Source of the DNA: Lonepinella koalarum | GTDB lineage: Bacteria > Pseudomonadota > Gammaproteobacteria > Enterobacterales > Pasteurellaceae | DNA: 62,058 bases | Direction of reading: 5' to 3' | NCBI RefSeq assembly: GCF_004565475.1 | Contig: NZ_SRHX01000011.1 | Span: 1 to 62,058 of the forward strand | Part shown: positions 37,143 to 48,073 of the stretch, one piece after another | How positions within the stretch are numbered: the first letter of the stretch is position 1 | How the letters are laid out: each line of letters starts with the position of its first letter | Position numbers and translations under genes: made by a program | The notes under the pieces: model-generated | Databases searched by the model: none | The model's input: the letters and a program-made list of their open reading frames with translations, nothing else | What the model was told of the DNA's origin: nothing

Positions 37143-38357
37143 TTACCCCACCACTTCAGGTAATATCCCTGCTTGAATAAGAGATGGAATAATGGAAATA
37201 AGCATGCCAAAAATGATAGAAATAATCAACACTGCATTTCCACCCCAAACTCGATATGGCAAATTAGGGTGTTGTTGACGAACTTTATAAACTAATACCG
37301 CAGGCAATACAACCGCATAGAATGCAAACATTTGACCAGCATAACTTAGCGCAAGTATAAAACCTTTCGGGAAGAAAAGCGCAAATAATATTGGCGGTAA
37401 GAATGTCAACACGCCTAATGAACTCCGACCCACATTAAGATTAAATGCACCTCTGAGTAAGTCATCAATACATTCAAATAAACCTAAGGCGACCCCTAAA
37501 AAAGAAGTAATTAAGGCGAGTACAGAGAAAGTTTTAACCACACCACTGAGAATTTCACTTCCGGTTAGTTCATAACAAGCATTAATCAATCCATTCAACG
37601 TTGGATCTTTACGCAACATTTCTAAAAAAAGATGTTGTCCTAAAACACCGTGAGTGGATAATTGCCATAAAATATAACAGATTAATGTGGTCATTGAACC
37701 CACGATAATGGCAAAACGTAGGGCTTTATAATTACCGTTTAAATAATTATTCAGGCTAGGAATTGAACCGTGAAAACCAAATGCGGTAAAAAATACTGGC
37801 GTTGCTGAAATAAGCAATGCATTATCAATCGGCATGGCTCCTAAATTATCAAAGGTGATTTCTGGCGACATCACCAACAATACCAATACTAAAGCGCCTA
37901 GCATAGTAAAAAAGAGCAGGCGATTCACAAGGTCTACGCTTTTAGTTCCTTTGACAATAAAAAAGCCAAAAACTAAAGTGAAAACAATAGCAGAAATAGC
38001 TTCTTTAGATATACCTAAATCTGTATCAGGTAAGAAAGAGGCAAAAATATTCCCCCCACCAGTGACATAGGCTGACAACAAAGCATATAAAAATACCATT
38101 AGAACGGTGGTAGAGACAACTCGCCCCATTCGACCAAAATATTGAGCAGTGAGTGACCCAATGCCAGCATCTGATTCAATAGTTTGATAGGCTTCAACAA
38201 AAAGCAAAGCACTATAAGTTAGAAATACCCATAGTGCAATCAACAAAATGATAGTGAATAGAAATCCTATACCTGCAGATGTCAGAGGCATAGCTAACAT
38301 GCCAGCACCGATCATCGTGCCGGAAATCAATAGTGTAGTTCCTAGTGTTTTATTCAC
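37143..38357 (-). CDS. tyrP: tyrosine-specific permease (TyrP/Mtr family)
   Basis: A 404-residue transporter of the hydroxy/aromatic amino acid permease family with about eleven hydrophobic segments. The start LGTTLLISGTMIGAGMLAMP and the middle FFTAFGFHGSIPSLNNYL are diagnostic. I chose the GTG at 38357, which is preceded by AGGAGATATATC; an upstream ATG at 38414 lacks a binding site and would add a non-hydrophobic extension. It follows the tyrosine phenol-lyase gene on the same strand (174 nt), so tyrosine is the likely substrate. Confidence 0.9.
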   Translation of the reverse strand: MNKTLGTTLLISGTMIGAGMLAMPLTSAGIGFLFTIILLIALWVFLTYSALLFVEAYQTIESDAGIGSLTAQYFGRMGRVVSTTVLMVFLYALLSAYVTGGGNIFASFLPDTDLGISKEAISAIVFTLVFGFFIVKGTKSVDLVNRLLFFTMLGALVLVLLVMSPEITFDNLGAMPIDNALLISATPVFFTAFGFHGSIPSLNNYLNGNYKALRFAIIVGSMTTLICYILWQLSTHGVLGQHLFLEMLRKDPTLNGLINACYELTGSEILSGVVKTFSVLALITSFLGVALGLFECIDDLLRGAFNLNVGRSSLGVLTFLPPILFALFFPKGFILALSYAGQMFAFYAVVLPAVLVYKVRQQHPNLPYRVWGGNAVLIISIIFGMLISIIPSLIQAGILPEVVG

Positions 38358-38531
38358 GATATATCTCCTTTCGTGAGAAAAAGGGCGAAACCGCTTCTCT
38401 TGACAATACAACAAACAACAATGTCGCAGGAAATGCTTTTTATATACAACGCTAACCTATAAATTCGCCTTTAAGATAAGTGATAAAAAATGATACGAAA
38501 AAAGGGGTAAACAAACCCCTTGATTTAACAA

Positions 38532-40298
<1,767 letters not shown>

Positions 40299-40565
40299 AT
40301 GTTTGTAAAAATTTATGGTCGTATGACTTGTCCATTTTGTGTTCGTGCCAAAAGCTTAGCGGATAAACTGAGCGCCGAAGTAGATGGTTTTAGCTATGAA
40401 TTTATTGATATTATTGAAAAAGATATGAGCAAAGATGATATTGCTAAAGCTATCGGTGTTACTCAAGTACAAACTGTACCGCAGGTCGTTATTGATGAAA
40501 AACCAATCGGGGGTTGTACTGATTTTCAAGCCTTTGTACAAGAAAAATTTGGTATTACGCTTTAA
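40299..40565 (+). CDS. grxA: glutaredoxin 1
   Basis: An 88-residue glutaredoxin of the GrxA type that reduces disulfides, including ribonucleotide reductase, with glutathione. It has YGRMTCPFCVRAKSLADKL with the CPFC active site, and VQTVPQVVIDEKPIGGCTDF for the cis-Pro and glutathione-binding part. Length is as in E. coli Grx1. A binding site AAGGAA precedes the ATG. Confidence 0.93.
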   Translation: MFVKIYGRMTCPFCVRAKSLADKLSAEVDGFSYEFIDIIEKDMSKDDIAKAIGVTQVQTVPQVVIDEKPIGGCTDFQAFVQEKFGITL

Positions 40566-40574
40566 TCAACAATA

Positions 40575-40609
40575 AAAAACCTAGTGAGATCACACTACAC
40601 TAGGTTTTT
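40575..40609. terminator. bidirectional terminator between grxA and bamC
   Basis: AAAAACCTAGTG (40575-40586) and CACTAGGTTTTT (40598-40609) form a perfect 12-bp stem with an 11-nt loop and A/T tails on both sides, between convergent genes. Confidence 0.85.
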
Positions 40610-40637
40610 CTTTGCTCTATAATTTAGCGACAATATA

Positions 40638-41648
40638 TTAATTAGCCAACAGTTTCTGCAACGCCTGATACAAGATTTGTGCGTTTTCACCGCTTAAAGC
40701 AAACTTATCTTCATCACTAATGACCACAGCACTTTCATTGCCGTAAGCACTAATCTGCATTGAATATTCGCCTTTTTCTAGATCTGGCTTGGTTAAACCC
40801 AAACGAGCCCATTGAGTATCATCTAGCGGTTTGTATTTTAATACAGCATAACCTTTACCAACCGTAGATTCTTTAAATTCAAAACCTAGTTGTGGTAAGG
40901 CTTGTTGCAATTTTTGCCAAGATTGTTGGAAATTAATATTCATTGCCAAGGAGGTATGCTGATTGGCATCCGTTACAATCGCAGATTGAATTGCACCAGT
41001 GGCAACATCAAATGTGGCGACTTGTTGCTGTTGTTGACGATAAGCCATATTTAATTCACCCACTAACTGATTTAAACGATCAGATGTATAACGTGCTTTA
41101 TCTTTCACCGCTGGCGTGAAAATCACTTCATCTCGTTTCATTTGAGCAATAGCAACTACTAAGGCATTAGAATCACTGTTACCCACTTCTTCAATAATAT
41201 AGCGGGCTTGTACATCACCGATTTCATCTGCTCGACCAGTCTTAGCCCAATCAGTTTGCACTTGATTACCAGAGGTGCTGAAAGGAATACCTTGCTCGGT
41301 TAATAAACGTTGTACTTGTTGGATATTGTACACCCCCTTTTTTTCGGCAGGATAAATAATAGATGAACGCTCACCATCAAAATGGGTCACCGAATTACCG
41401 ATAATTGCCATGGGAGCTGATGGTGGACGAATGTCGGTAGCGTCCGTTTTTACCGATACATCCGTAGGCAATTGATAGGTATTTTCTTGTCCTAGGATAG
41501 TTACCCCACCAGTATCTAATTTAGTGAACACCGGAATGACACCACGTTTTTCATAACTATCATTTGCTATTTGTTTACTTTCATTACTGGTTGAACAAGC
41601 AGTCAAGGTTGCTAATACGGTTAATGGTAAAAGCCATTTATTCATCAT
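40638..41648 (-). CDS. bamC: outer-membrane assembly lipoprotein BamC
   Basis: A 336-residue lipoprotein with signal peptide and lipobox (LLPLTVLATLTACSTS). The rest matches BamC (NlpB): GVIPVFTKLDTGGVTILGQ near the unstructured N-terminal segment, then two helix-grip domains. BamC is an accessory part of the BAM machine that inserts barrel proteins into the outer membrane. It follows dapA on the same strand, as in many gammaproteobacteria. ATG at 41648 or 41645. Confidence 0.88.
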   Translation of the reverse strand: MMNKWLLPLTVLATLTACSTSNESKQIANDSYEKRGVIPVFTKLDTGGVTILGQENTYQLPTDVSVKTDATDIRPPSAPMAIIGNSVTHFDGERSSIIYPAEKKGVYNIQQVQRLLTEQGIPFSTSGNQVQTDWAKTGRADEIGDVQARYIIEEVGNSDSNALVVAIAQMKRDEVIFTPAVKDKARYTSDRLNQLVGELNMAYRQQQQQVATFDVATGAIQSAIVTDANQHTSLAMNINFQQSWQKLQQALPQLGFEFKESTVGKGYAVLKYKPLDDTQWARLGLTKPDLEKGEYSMQISAYGNESAVVISDEDKFALSGENAQILYQALQKLLAN

Positions 41649-41760
41649 CTATCCCTTTAAATTTATTATAAAATATCACCGCACTTATAGACCACAAAAA
41701 TGCCAAAAAGTTTAAGGCTCATCAATAACCCTAAATACGAAAAAATAAGTGCGGTTAAAA

Positions 41761-42654
41761 TCAAATAAGTTTTGCTTGCTGTAAAGCAGCTAACACTTTC
41801 GGCTGTGCTTGTTCACTTAATACTGTCAATGGTAAACGTAAATTTGGATTGCTAATTAATCCTAATTTATACGCCGCCCATTTTACTGGAATAGGATTAC
41901 CTTCCACAAATAAATCATGATGCAGTGCCATTAGCCGTTGATTAATTTGTTCCGCTTCGTCAAATTTGCCCGCTAACGCTAATTGGCATATTTTTGCCAT
42001 ATCTGTTGCAGCAACATTATTGGTAACAGAAATAACACCTTGCCCGCCCAGTTTCATGCTCTCTAAGAAAGTAGCATCATCACCGCTCAAGAAAATAAAA
42101 TCTTCACCGGCAAGCGCTTTAATTTTGCCAACACGGCTGACATCGCCTGTTGCTTCTTTAATGCCGACGATATTGTGAATTTTAGCCAAACGTCCTACGG
42201 TTTCTGGCTGCATATCACTGCCTGTTCTGCTCGGAACATTATATAAAATTTGTGGTAAATCAGTACATTCTGCAATGGCTTTAAAATGTTGGTACATCCC
42301 TTCTTGGGTTGGTTTATTATAATAAGGCACGACTGACAAACAACCGGCTACACCACTATCATGTAATAGTTTTGTCATGGTAATAGCTTCACTGGTGGCA
42401 TTTGCCCCAGCGCCAGCAATCACAGGAATTCTACCATCTGCAAATTCCACGGTTTTTAAAATCGTTTTGACATTTTCATCAATACTTAATGTGGCTGATT
42501 CACCGGTTGTCCCCACAGAAACAATGGCATCTGTGCCTGCGTTCACATGGAAATCCACTAATTTTTTTAGTTCGTTATAGTCCACTTCGCCATGACTATC
42601 CATTGGCGTAATTAGCGCAACAATGCTACCGTAAAATAAAGGAGTTGAAGACAT
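41761..42654 (-). CDS. dapA: 4-hydroxy-tetrahydrodipicolinate synthase DapA
   Basis: A 297-residue DapA that condenses pyruvate with aspartate semialdehyde in lysine and meso-diaminopimelate synthesis. [58 protein letters not shown] and GIKEATGD (Schiff-base Lys) are all present. The frame is open upstream to 42738, but the family start and a GAGAGG site support the ATG at 42654. Confidence 0.97.
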   Translation of the reverse strand: MSSTPLFYGSIVALITPMDSHGEVDYNELKKLVDFHVNAGTDAIVSVGTTGESATLSIDENVKTILKTVEFADGRIPVIAGAGANATSEAITMTKLLHDSGVAGCLSVVPYYNKPTQEGMYQHFKAIAECTDLPQILYNVPSRTGSDMQPETVGRLAKIHNIVGIKEATGDVSRVGKIKALAGEDFIFLSGDDATFLESMKLGGQGVISVTNNVAATDMAKICQLALAGKFDEAEQINQRLMALHHDLFVEGNPIPVKWAAYKLGLISNPNLRLPLTVLSEQAQPKVLAALQQAKLI

Positions 42655-42795
42655 AAAAAAACCTCTCATAATTTCTTGTTGATGTTTGCTTGATAAACTT
42701 CTTCTATCATTGCTAAAATAATCCAAATTTGCAAGCAAGTTTTATTATTTTAATCAAAAAACGACAAAATAAATCAACTAATAAGGAATTTACTG

Positions 42796-43266
42796 ATGGA
42801 TCTATTAAAAATCGGTGCCATTGCGCCACAATTTTGCTTACTCAATCAGCATGATCAGCAAGTTTGTTTGAAAGATTTTCAAGGTCGAAAAGTACTGGTT
42901 TACTTTTATCCTAAAGCATTAACGCCGGGTTGTACTGCACAAGCTTGCGGTTTACGCGATGCCAAAACGGCGCTAGACCAGTTAGGCGTTGTTATTCTTG
43001 GTATTAGCCCGGATAAACCGAAAAAATTAGCACAATTTGTAGAAAAAAAAGAACTGAATTTTGATCTGTTATCCGATCCCGAGCATCAAATTGCCGAAGA
43101 ATTTGGTGTATGGGGAGAAAAGAAATTTATGGGAAAAACCTATCATGGTATTCACCGCATCAGCTTTTTAATTAATGAGCAAGGGGTGATTGAACAGGTA
43201 TTTGATAAATTCAAATCAGGCGAGCATCATCAAGTGGTATTGGATTATTTACTGGCTGATCAATAA
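42796..43266 (+). CDS. bcp: thiol peroxidase Bcp (peroxiredoxin)
   Basis: A 156-residue peroxiredoxin of the Bcp/PrxQ group, which reduces hydroperoxides with thioredoxin. Peroxidatic Cys and resolving Cys are in YPKALTPGCTAQACGLRD. Asp-Ala-Lys context, the SPDKPKKLAQFVEKKELNF segment and GVWGEKKFMGKTYHGIHR are family marks. Divergent from dapA. Confidence 0.94.
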   Translation: MDLLKIGAIAPQFCLLNQHDQQVCLKDFQGRKVLVYFYPKALTPGCTAQACGLRDAKTALDQLGVVILGISPDKPKKLAQFVEKKELNFDLLSDPEHQIAEEFGVWGEKKFMGKTYHGIHRISFLINEQGVIEQVFDKFKSGEHHQVVLDYLLADQ

Positions 43267-43284
43267 ATCCGACTGATAGGATGC

Positions 43285-43321
43285 AAGTGCGGTGAAAAAG
43301 TTTCTATTTTTCACCGCACTT
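43285..43321. terminator. terminator from paired uptake signal sequences
   Basis: AAGTGCGGTGAAAAA (43285-43299) and TTTTTCACCGCACTT (43307-43321) make a perfect 15-bp stem between convergent bcp and obgE. The stem contains the full 9-base uptake signal in both orientations. Confidence 0.85.
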
Positions 43322-43324
43322 CAA

Positions 43325-44518
<1,194 letters not shown>

Positions 44519-44540
44519 CTACATCTGACCTATTGAACAA

Positions 44541-45464
44541 TTAAGGGGCTTTTTTGTGAAATAATTTATGTCCTATAGCCGCCAACATTGCCCCAAATAC
44601 TGACACAAATGCCCCAATATAACTTAGTGTATTAAATTCAGGATAAGCAAAATCCGTTGGATCAAGCATATAAATTAAATGGCTAAACAATAGGGTAAAT
44701 AATGGGCCTACCGTTACCACGACACTCACTTTAGACACTTCCCATTGATTTAAGGCTTCCGCATAGGCACCGTAGGCAATCGGTGTATTTAAACAGCAAT
44801 AAATAAAACATCCCCATGCAAAAGGGCTTAAATCATCAAACTGTTTATAATCAGACATCGGCATAAATACCAATACACAACCCAAATACATTAAAAGTAA
44901 AATTTGTTGGGTGGTAAAAAAGCGAATCAGTATTTTTTGAGCTAATCCATACAATACCCAAATTACTGCGGCACTAAAACCTAAAATAACGCCAATTGAA
45001 TAGATATTTAAATTTAAAAACAACGCAAAGCGATCATTAAAAAATAAACCTAATCCTACAATCAACAACACTAATCCCATTTTTTGATGAAGACCTAATT
45101 GCTCTTTAAATAAAAAAATACCAACTAACATCATGCCAAACGAGGATACTGGGCTGAACACCTGAGCGATCAAGGGTTCCACATAATTTAGCGACGAATT
45201 ATACATAAAGAAATTGCCCGCCAAGCCAATGACACCCATAACAACCAAAATTAATATTCTGGGATTAAATTGTGATAATTTCGGTAATTTCTTTTGCCAT
45301 GCTAAGATCACCAATAAAATACTTGTTGCTACCATAAAGCGATAAAATACGATGGTTTCCACACTGACGGTTGCGGTTACTTTTTTTAAAGCAATGGGTA
45401 ACGATCCCCATGCCATGGCGGCTGTTAGCGCTAAGAAAAAACCAAGAACAGGATTTTGTTGCAT
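44541..45464 (-). CDS. EamA/DMT family transporter
   Basis: A 307-residue membrane protein with ten predicted helices in two EamA repeats (AAMAWGSLPIALKKVTA, VEPLIAQVFSPVSSFG, VIWVLYGLAQKIL). Substrate unknown. It lies between rpmA and obgE; the same arrangement is known in Haemophilus influenzae, which supports it as a core gene. Confidence 0.88.
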   Translation of the reverse strand: MQQNPVLGFFLALTAAMAWGSLPIALKKVTATVSVETIVFYRFMVATSILLVILAWQKKLPKLSQFNPRILILVVMGVIGLAGNFFMYNSSLNYVEPLIAQVFSPVSSFGMMLVGIFLFKEQLGLHQKMGLVLLIVGLGLFFNDRFALFLNLNIYSIGVILGFSAAVIWVLYGLAQKILIRFFTTQQILLLMYLGCVLVFMPMSDYKQFDDLSPFAWGCFIYCCLNTPIAYGAYAEALNQWEVSKVSVVVTVGPLFTLLFSHLIYMLDPTDFAYPEFNTLSYIGAFVSVFGAMLAAIGHKLFHKKAP

Positions 45465-45525
45465 ATTACATTCCTTATGATTGATTCTCGTGGTTTAATT
45501 GCCTATATTACGTTAAAAAATATAA

Positions 45526-45558
45526 AAACGCCCTACTATTTTTTCTAGTAGGGCGTTT
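45526..45558 (-). terminator. rplU-rpmA operon terminator
   Basis: AAACGCCCTACTA (45526-45538) and TAGTAGGGCGTTT (45546-45558) form a perfect 13-bp stem with a 7-nt loop; a T-rich tail follows on the minus strand. It lies 19 nt after the rpmA stop. Confidence 0.9.
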
Positions 45559-45576
45559 CAATTCGTTGGCTTAAAA

Positions 45577-45834
45577 TTATTCAGCGACGATACTGACGTA
45601 TTTACGGCTTTTATCGCCTTTTACTTCAAATTTCACTTTACCATCAGCAGTTGCAAATAAAGTATGGTCTCTACCTATACCTACATTTGAACCTGCGTGG
45701 AATTTTGTACCACGTTGACGAACGATAATGCTACCAGCTAATACTGACTCACCGCCAAAGCGTTTTACACCAAGGCGTTTAGCTTCAGAATCACGACCGT
45801 TACGAGTTGAACCACCCGCTTTTTTAGTTGCCAT
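45577..45834 (-). CDS. rpmA: ribosomal protein L27
   Basis: An 85-residue L27: [20 protein letters not shown] at the start, [15 protein letters not shown] in the middle, ADGKVKFEV near the end. It sits near the peptidyl-transferase centre of the 50S subunit. Gene order rplU-rpmA with 20-nt spacing is the normal bacterial arrangement. Confidence 0.98.
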   Translation of the reverse strand: MATKKAGGSTRNGRDSEAKRLGVKRFGGESVLAGSIIVRQRGTKFHAGSNVGIGRDHTLFATADGKVKFEVKGDKSRKYVSIVAE

Positions 45835-45854
45835 CTTCTATAACTCCTCTGAAA

Positions 45855-46166
45855 TTATGCTGAAATCCCAGTGATTTTCACTTCGGTGAACCACTGACGA
45901 TGACCTTGTTGTTTACGACTGTGTTTACGGCGACGGAATTTAACGATTTTAATTTTATCGCCACGACCTTGTGCCACCACTTCAGCTACCACTTTCGCAC
46001 CAGTAATAACTGGGGCACCAATTTTAATATCTTCACCATTAACGACCATTAACACTGAATCAAACTCAATATTTGAGCCAACTTCAAGTTCAAGTTTTTC
46101 TAAACGAACAACTTGACCTTCGCTTACTCGGTGTTGTTTGCCGCCACTTTGGAAAACTGCGTACAT
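45855..46166 (-). CDS. rplU: ribosomal protein L21
   Basis: A 103-residue L21: [20 protein letters not shown] at the start and [20 protein letters not shown] near the end. It binds 23S rRNA in the 50S subunit. First gene of the rplU-rpmA operon. Confidence 0.98.
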   Translation of the reverse strand: MYAVFQSGGKQHRVSEGQVVRLEKLELEVGSNIEFDSVLMVVNGEDIKIGAPVITGAKVVAEVVAQGRGDKIKIVKFRRRKHSRKQQGHRQWFTEVKITGISA

Positions 46167-46349
46167 AAATACTCCGCTAAATTTGTGCTTAAATAATGTT
46201 TAGTTCATTTTTAGCACATTAAAATCATATAAATAGGTCGCAAATTCTACGGAAATTTCTCTCAATTGGCAAGTGTTAATTTGCAATAAAATGAAAAAAG
46301 TTGGAATTGGGATTTAAATCCAAGATTAGGGCGTATGGATACTTCATTT

Positions 46350-46418
46350 TTTATCAAATCATGCCCGTACAACACTACCCTTTAGGACAGGACGGTGTAT
46401 AAGGCACGATTTGATAAA
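46350..46418. repeat. imperfect inverted repeat in accessory DNA
   Basis: TTTATCAAATCATGCC (46350-46365) pairs with GGCACGATTTGATAAA (46403-46418) with one mismatch, around a 37-nt centre that itself has weak symmetry. It lies between rplU and the aroQ remnant, where core and accessory DNA seem to meet. It could be a small palindromic element; nothing proves mobility. Confidence 0.5.
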
Positions 46419-46458
46419 GTGTTAGACATATCGCATATGGTGATGTTTGCCAGTCACC

Positions 46459-46664
46459 TTGAAGATTCTGATGAATTTTATCAATCAATTTTTTTCGCTA
46501 TTGCTTTGAAAACAATCTAAATTTACACCGCGGTTTTGGGCAATTTGCTGTAAATTTTGCTCAATTTGGGCAAGGGAAAGTGAGCCATAATGCTTGGGTT
46601 CTCTTGCCCCAAGCATGTTTAGGTTTGGGCCGTTTAACAACAAAATATGGGTAGAATTTGACAT
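46459..46664 (-). pseudogene. aroQ: 5' fragment of aroQ (type II 3-dehydroquinate dehydratase)
   Basis: From an ATG at 46664, preceded by AAGGGGAAA, the minus strand encodes [20 protein letters not shown], then [20 protein letters not shown] and [10 protein letters not shown], which is the unmistakable start of AroQ. At a 7-A run (about 46488-46494) the frame shifts; one more A would restore [10 protein letters not shown]. After about 70 codons similarity ends, so the active-site His region and the rest (about 75 residues) are missing. The fragment begins 23 nt after the secretion operon's last stop codon. A functional aroQ is presumably elsewhere. Confidence 0.8.
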
Positions 46665-46687
46665 TAATTTCCCCTTTTTCCTTTCAC

Positions 46688-48073
46688 TTAACGTTCTTGC
46701 ATCGCTTGTTTTAAGCGAGTGATTGGCTTGATTAAGTATTCAAAGACGGTTTTCTTGCCCGTGCGAATGTCGGCGGTTGCCGTCATGCCGGGGGTGATTT
46801 CCATTAATTCGCCGTTGCGATCGGTGATGTTGTTTTTGGTGGTTTCAATTAAAATCCGATAATAGGATTGATCAGGGTTTAATTTTAACTCACTTGGGCG
46901 GCGATCGTCTTGTAACGTGTCTGGGCTGATGAGTGTCACCGTGCCTTCTAAACCGCCGTAAATGGCGTAGTCATAGGCACTGATTTTCACCATGGCTTCT
47001 TGCCCTGGGCGGATAAATGCCACGTCTTTCGGTTGAATGTAAACTTGCACTAACAATTTTTCGTCCAACGGCACAATTTCCAAAATGGTTTGTCCTGCAG
47101 AAACCACCCCACCAATGGTGTTAATTTGGATATTTTTCACAATACCACGCAACGGCGCACGAATTTGTGAACGTTCCACGGGGTCGGCACGCATCACACG
47201 GTTTTCACGGGCTTGTGCCAACTCGGATTCTTTGGTAACCAATTCATTGTTGGCATCGGTGGCGTAGCGGTTACGTCTTTCGCTAATTTGGCTGGCTAAA
47301 TCAATGGATTGACGACGCATACGCAACAATTCCACTTCAGGCATTACGCCACGTCTAACCATGGGTTCAGTAATACCAATTTCCCGATCTAGCACGGCTT
47401 TGCTTTCTTCAAAACCTTGAATGGCTTCTTCTAAAGCACGGCGGCGAGTTTGGTAGGCGGCAGTTTCGCTGTCGATAAGCTCTTGATCTGTGCCTTCGGG
47501 GAAAACTAACGGGCGATCATAGGCTTCCGCTTGCAAACGAGCAATGGTGGCTTGAAGCGTGTGAATTTTGGCATCAATTTCACGCAAAATCGCCAAACTT
47601 CGGGTGTCGTCAAGGCTGAGTAACACTTGCCCTTTCTCCACAATTTCCCCTTCTTTGACTTTCATTTCACTGATAATGCCTGGATCTAAACTTTGCACAA
47701 TTTGATCACGGCTAGAGGGAATCACGCTGCCTTGTCCACGGGTGACTTCTTCCAAGGGGCTGTTGTAAGACCAAACCAAAAACACCACGCCTAACACAAA
47801 CAGCAAAATAATCATGGCAAAAGAGCGATGATGTTTTTCGGTTTGTAAGGCAGCATGCAAATCGTTAATCAAGGCTAAATCGGCATTTTTGACTTTTTCC
47901 ACTGGTGGGGGAGCTTGCACCACCACTTGCTTCACATTTTGCGGATTGACTTTTTCTTGATTAGCCTTTTCTTGATTAACCTTTTCTTGATTGGGTTTCG
48001 CCAAGTTAGCCTTTGCCTGATTGTTGTCTTGCCCCGTTTGATTTTCTGGGGGCGTTGGGTTTTCTTTGCTCAT
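46688..48073 (-). CDS. type I secretion membrane fusion protein (HlyD/LapC family)
   Basis: A 461-residue periplasmic adaptor. One transmembrane helix ([17 protein letters not shown], about residues 90-107) follows a cytoplasmic N-terminus. Then come the lipoyl-like half motifs ([22 protein letters not shown]), coiled coils, and the HlyD beta-barrel end ([36 protein letters not shown]). It bridges the ABC transporter and the TolC-like channel. The first ~60 residues are low-complexity, with repeated [10 protein letters not shown] units. It starts exactly after the ABC transporter stop. Confidence 0.92.
   Translation of the reverse strand: MSKENPTPPENQTGQDNNQAKANLAKPNQEKVNQEKANQEKVNPQNVKQVVVQAPPPVEKVKNADLALINDLHAALQTEKHHRSFAMIILLFVLGVVFLVWSYNSPLEEVTRGQGSVIPSSRDQIVQSLDPGIISEMKVKEGEIVEKGQVLLSLDDTRSLAILREIDAKIHTLQATIARLQAEAYDRPLVFPEGTDQELIDSETAAYQTRRRALEEAIQGFEESKAVLDREIGITEPMVRRGVMPEVELLRMRRQSIDLASQISERRNRYATDANNELVTKESELAQARENRVMRADPVERSQIRAPLRGIVKNIQINTIGGVVSAGQTILEIVPLDEKLLVQVYIQPKDVAFIRPGQEAMVKISAYDYAIYGGLEGTVTLISPDTLQDDRRPSELKLNPDQSYYRILIETTKNNITDRNGELMEITPGMTATADIRTGKKTVFEYLIKPITRLKQAMQER

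Noticed and set aside
46167-46687. Transposase or other complete gene between rplU and the secretion operon
   Set aside because: Only the aroQ fragment and a palindrome are recognisable; no frame of useful length or transposase motif exists there.
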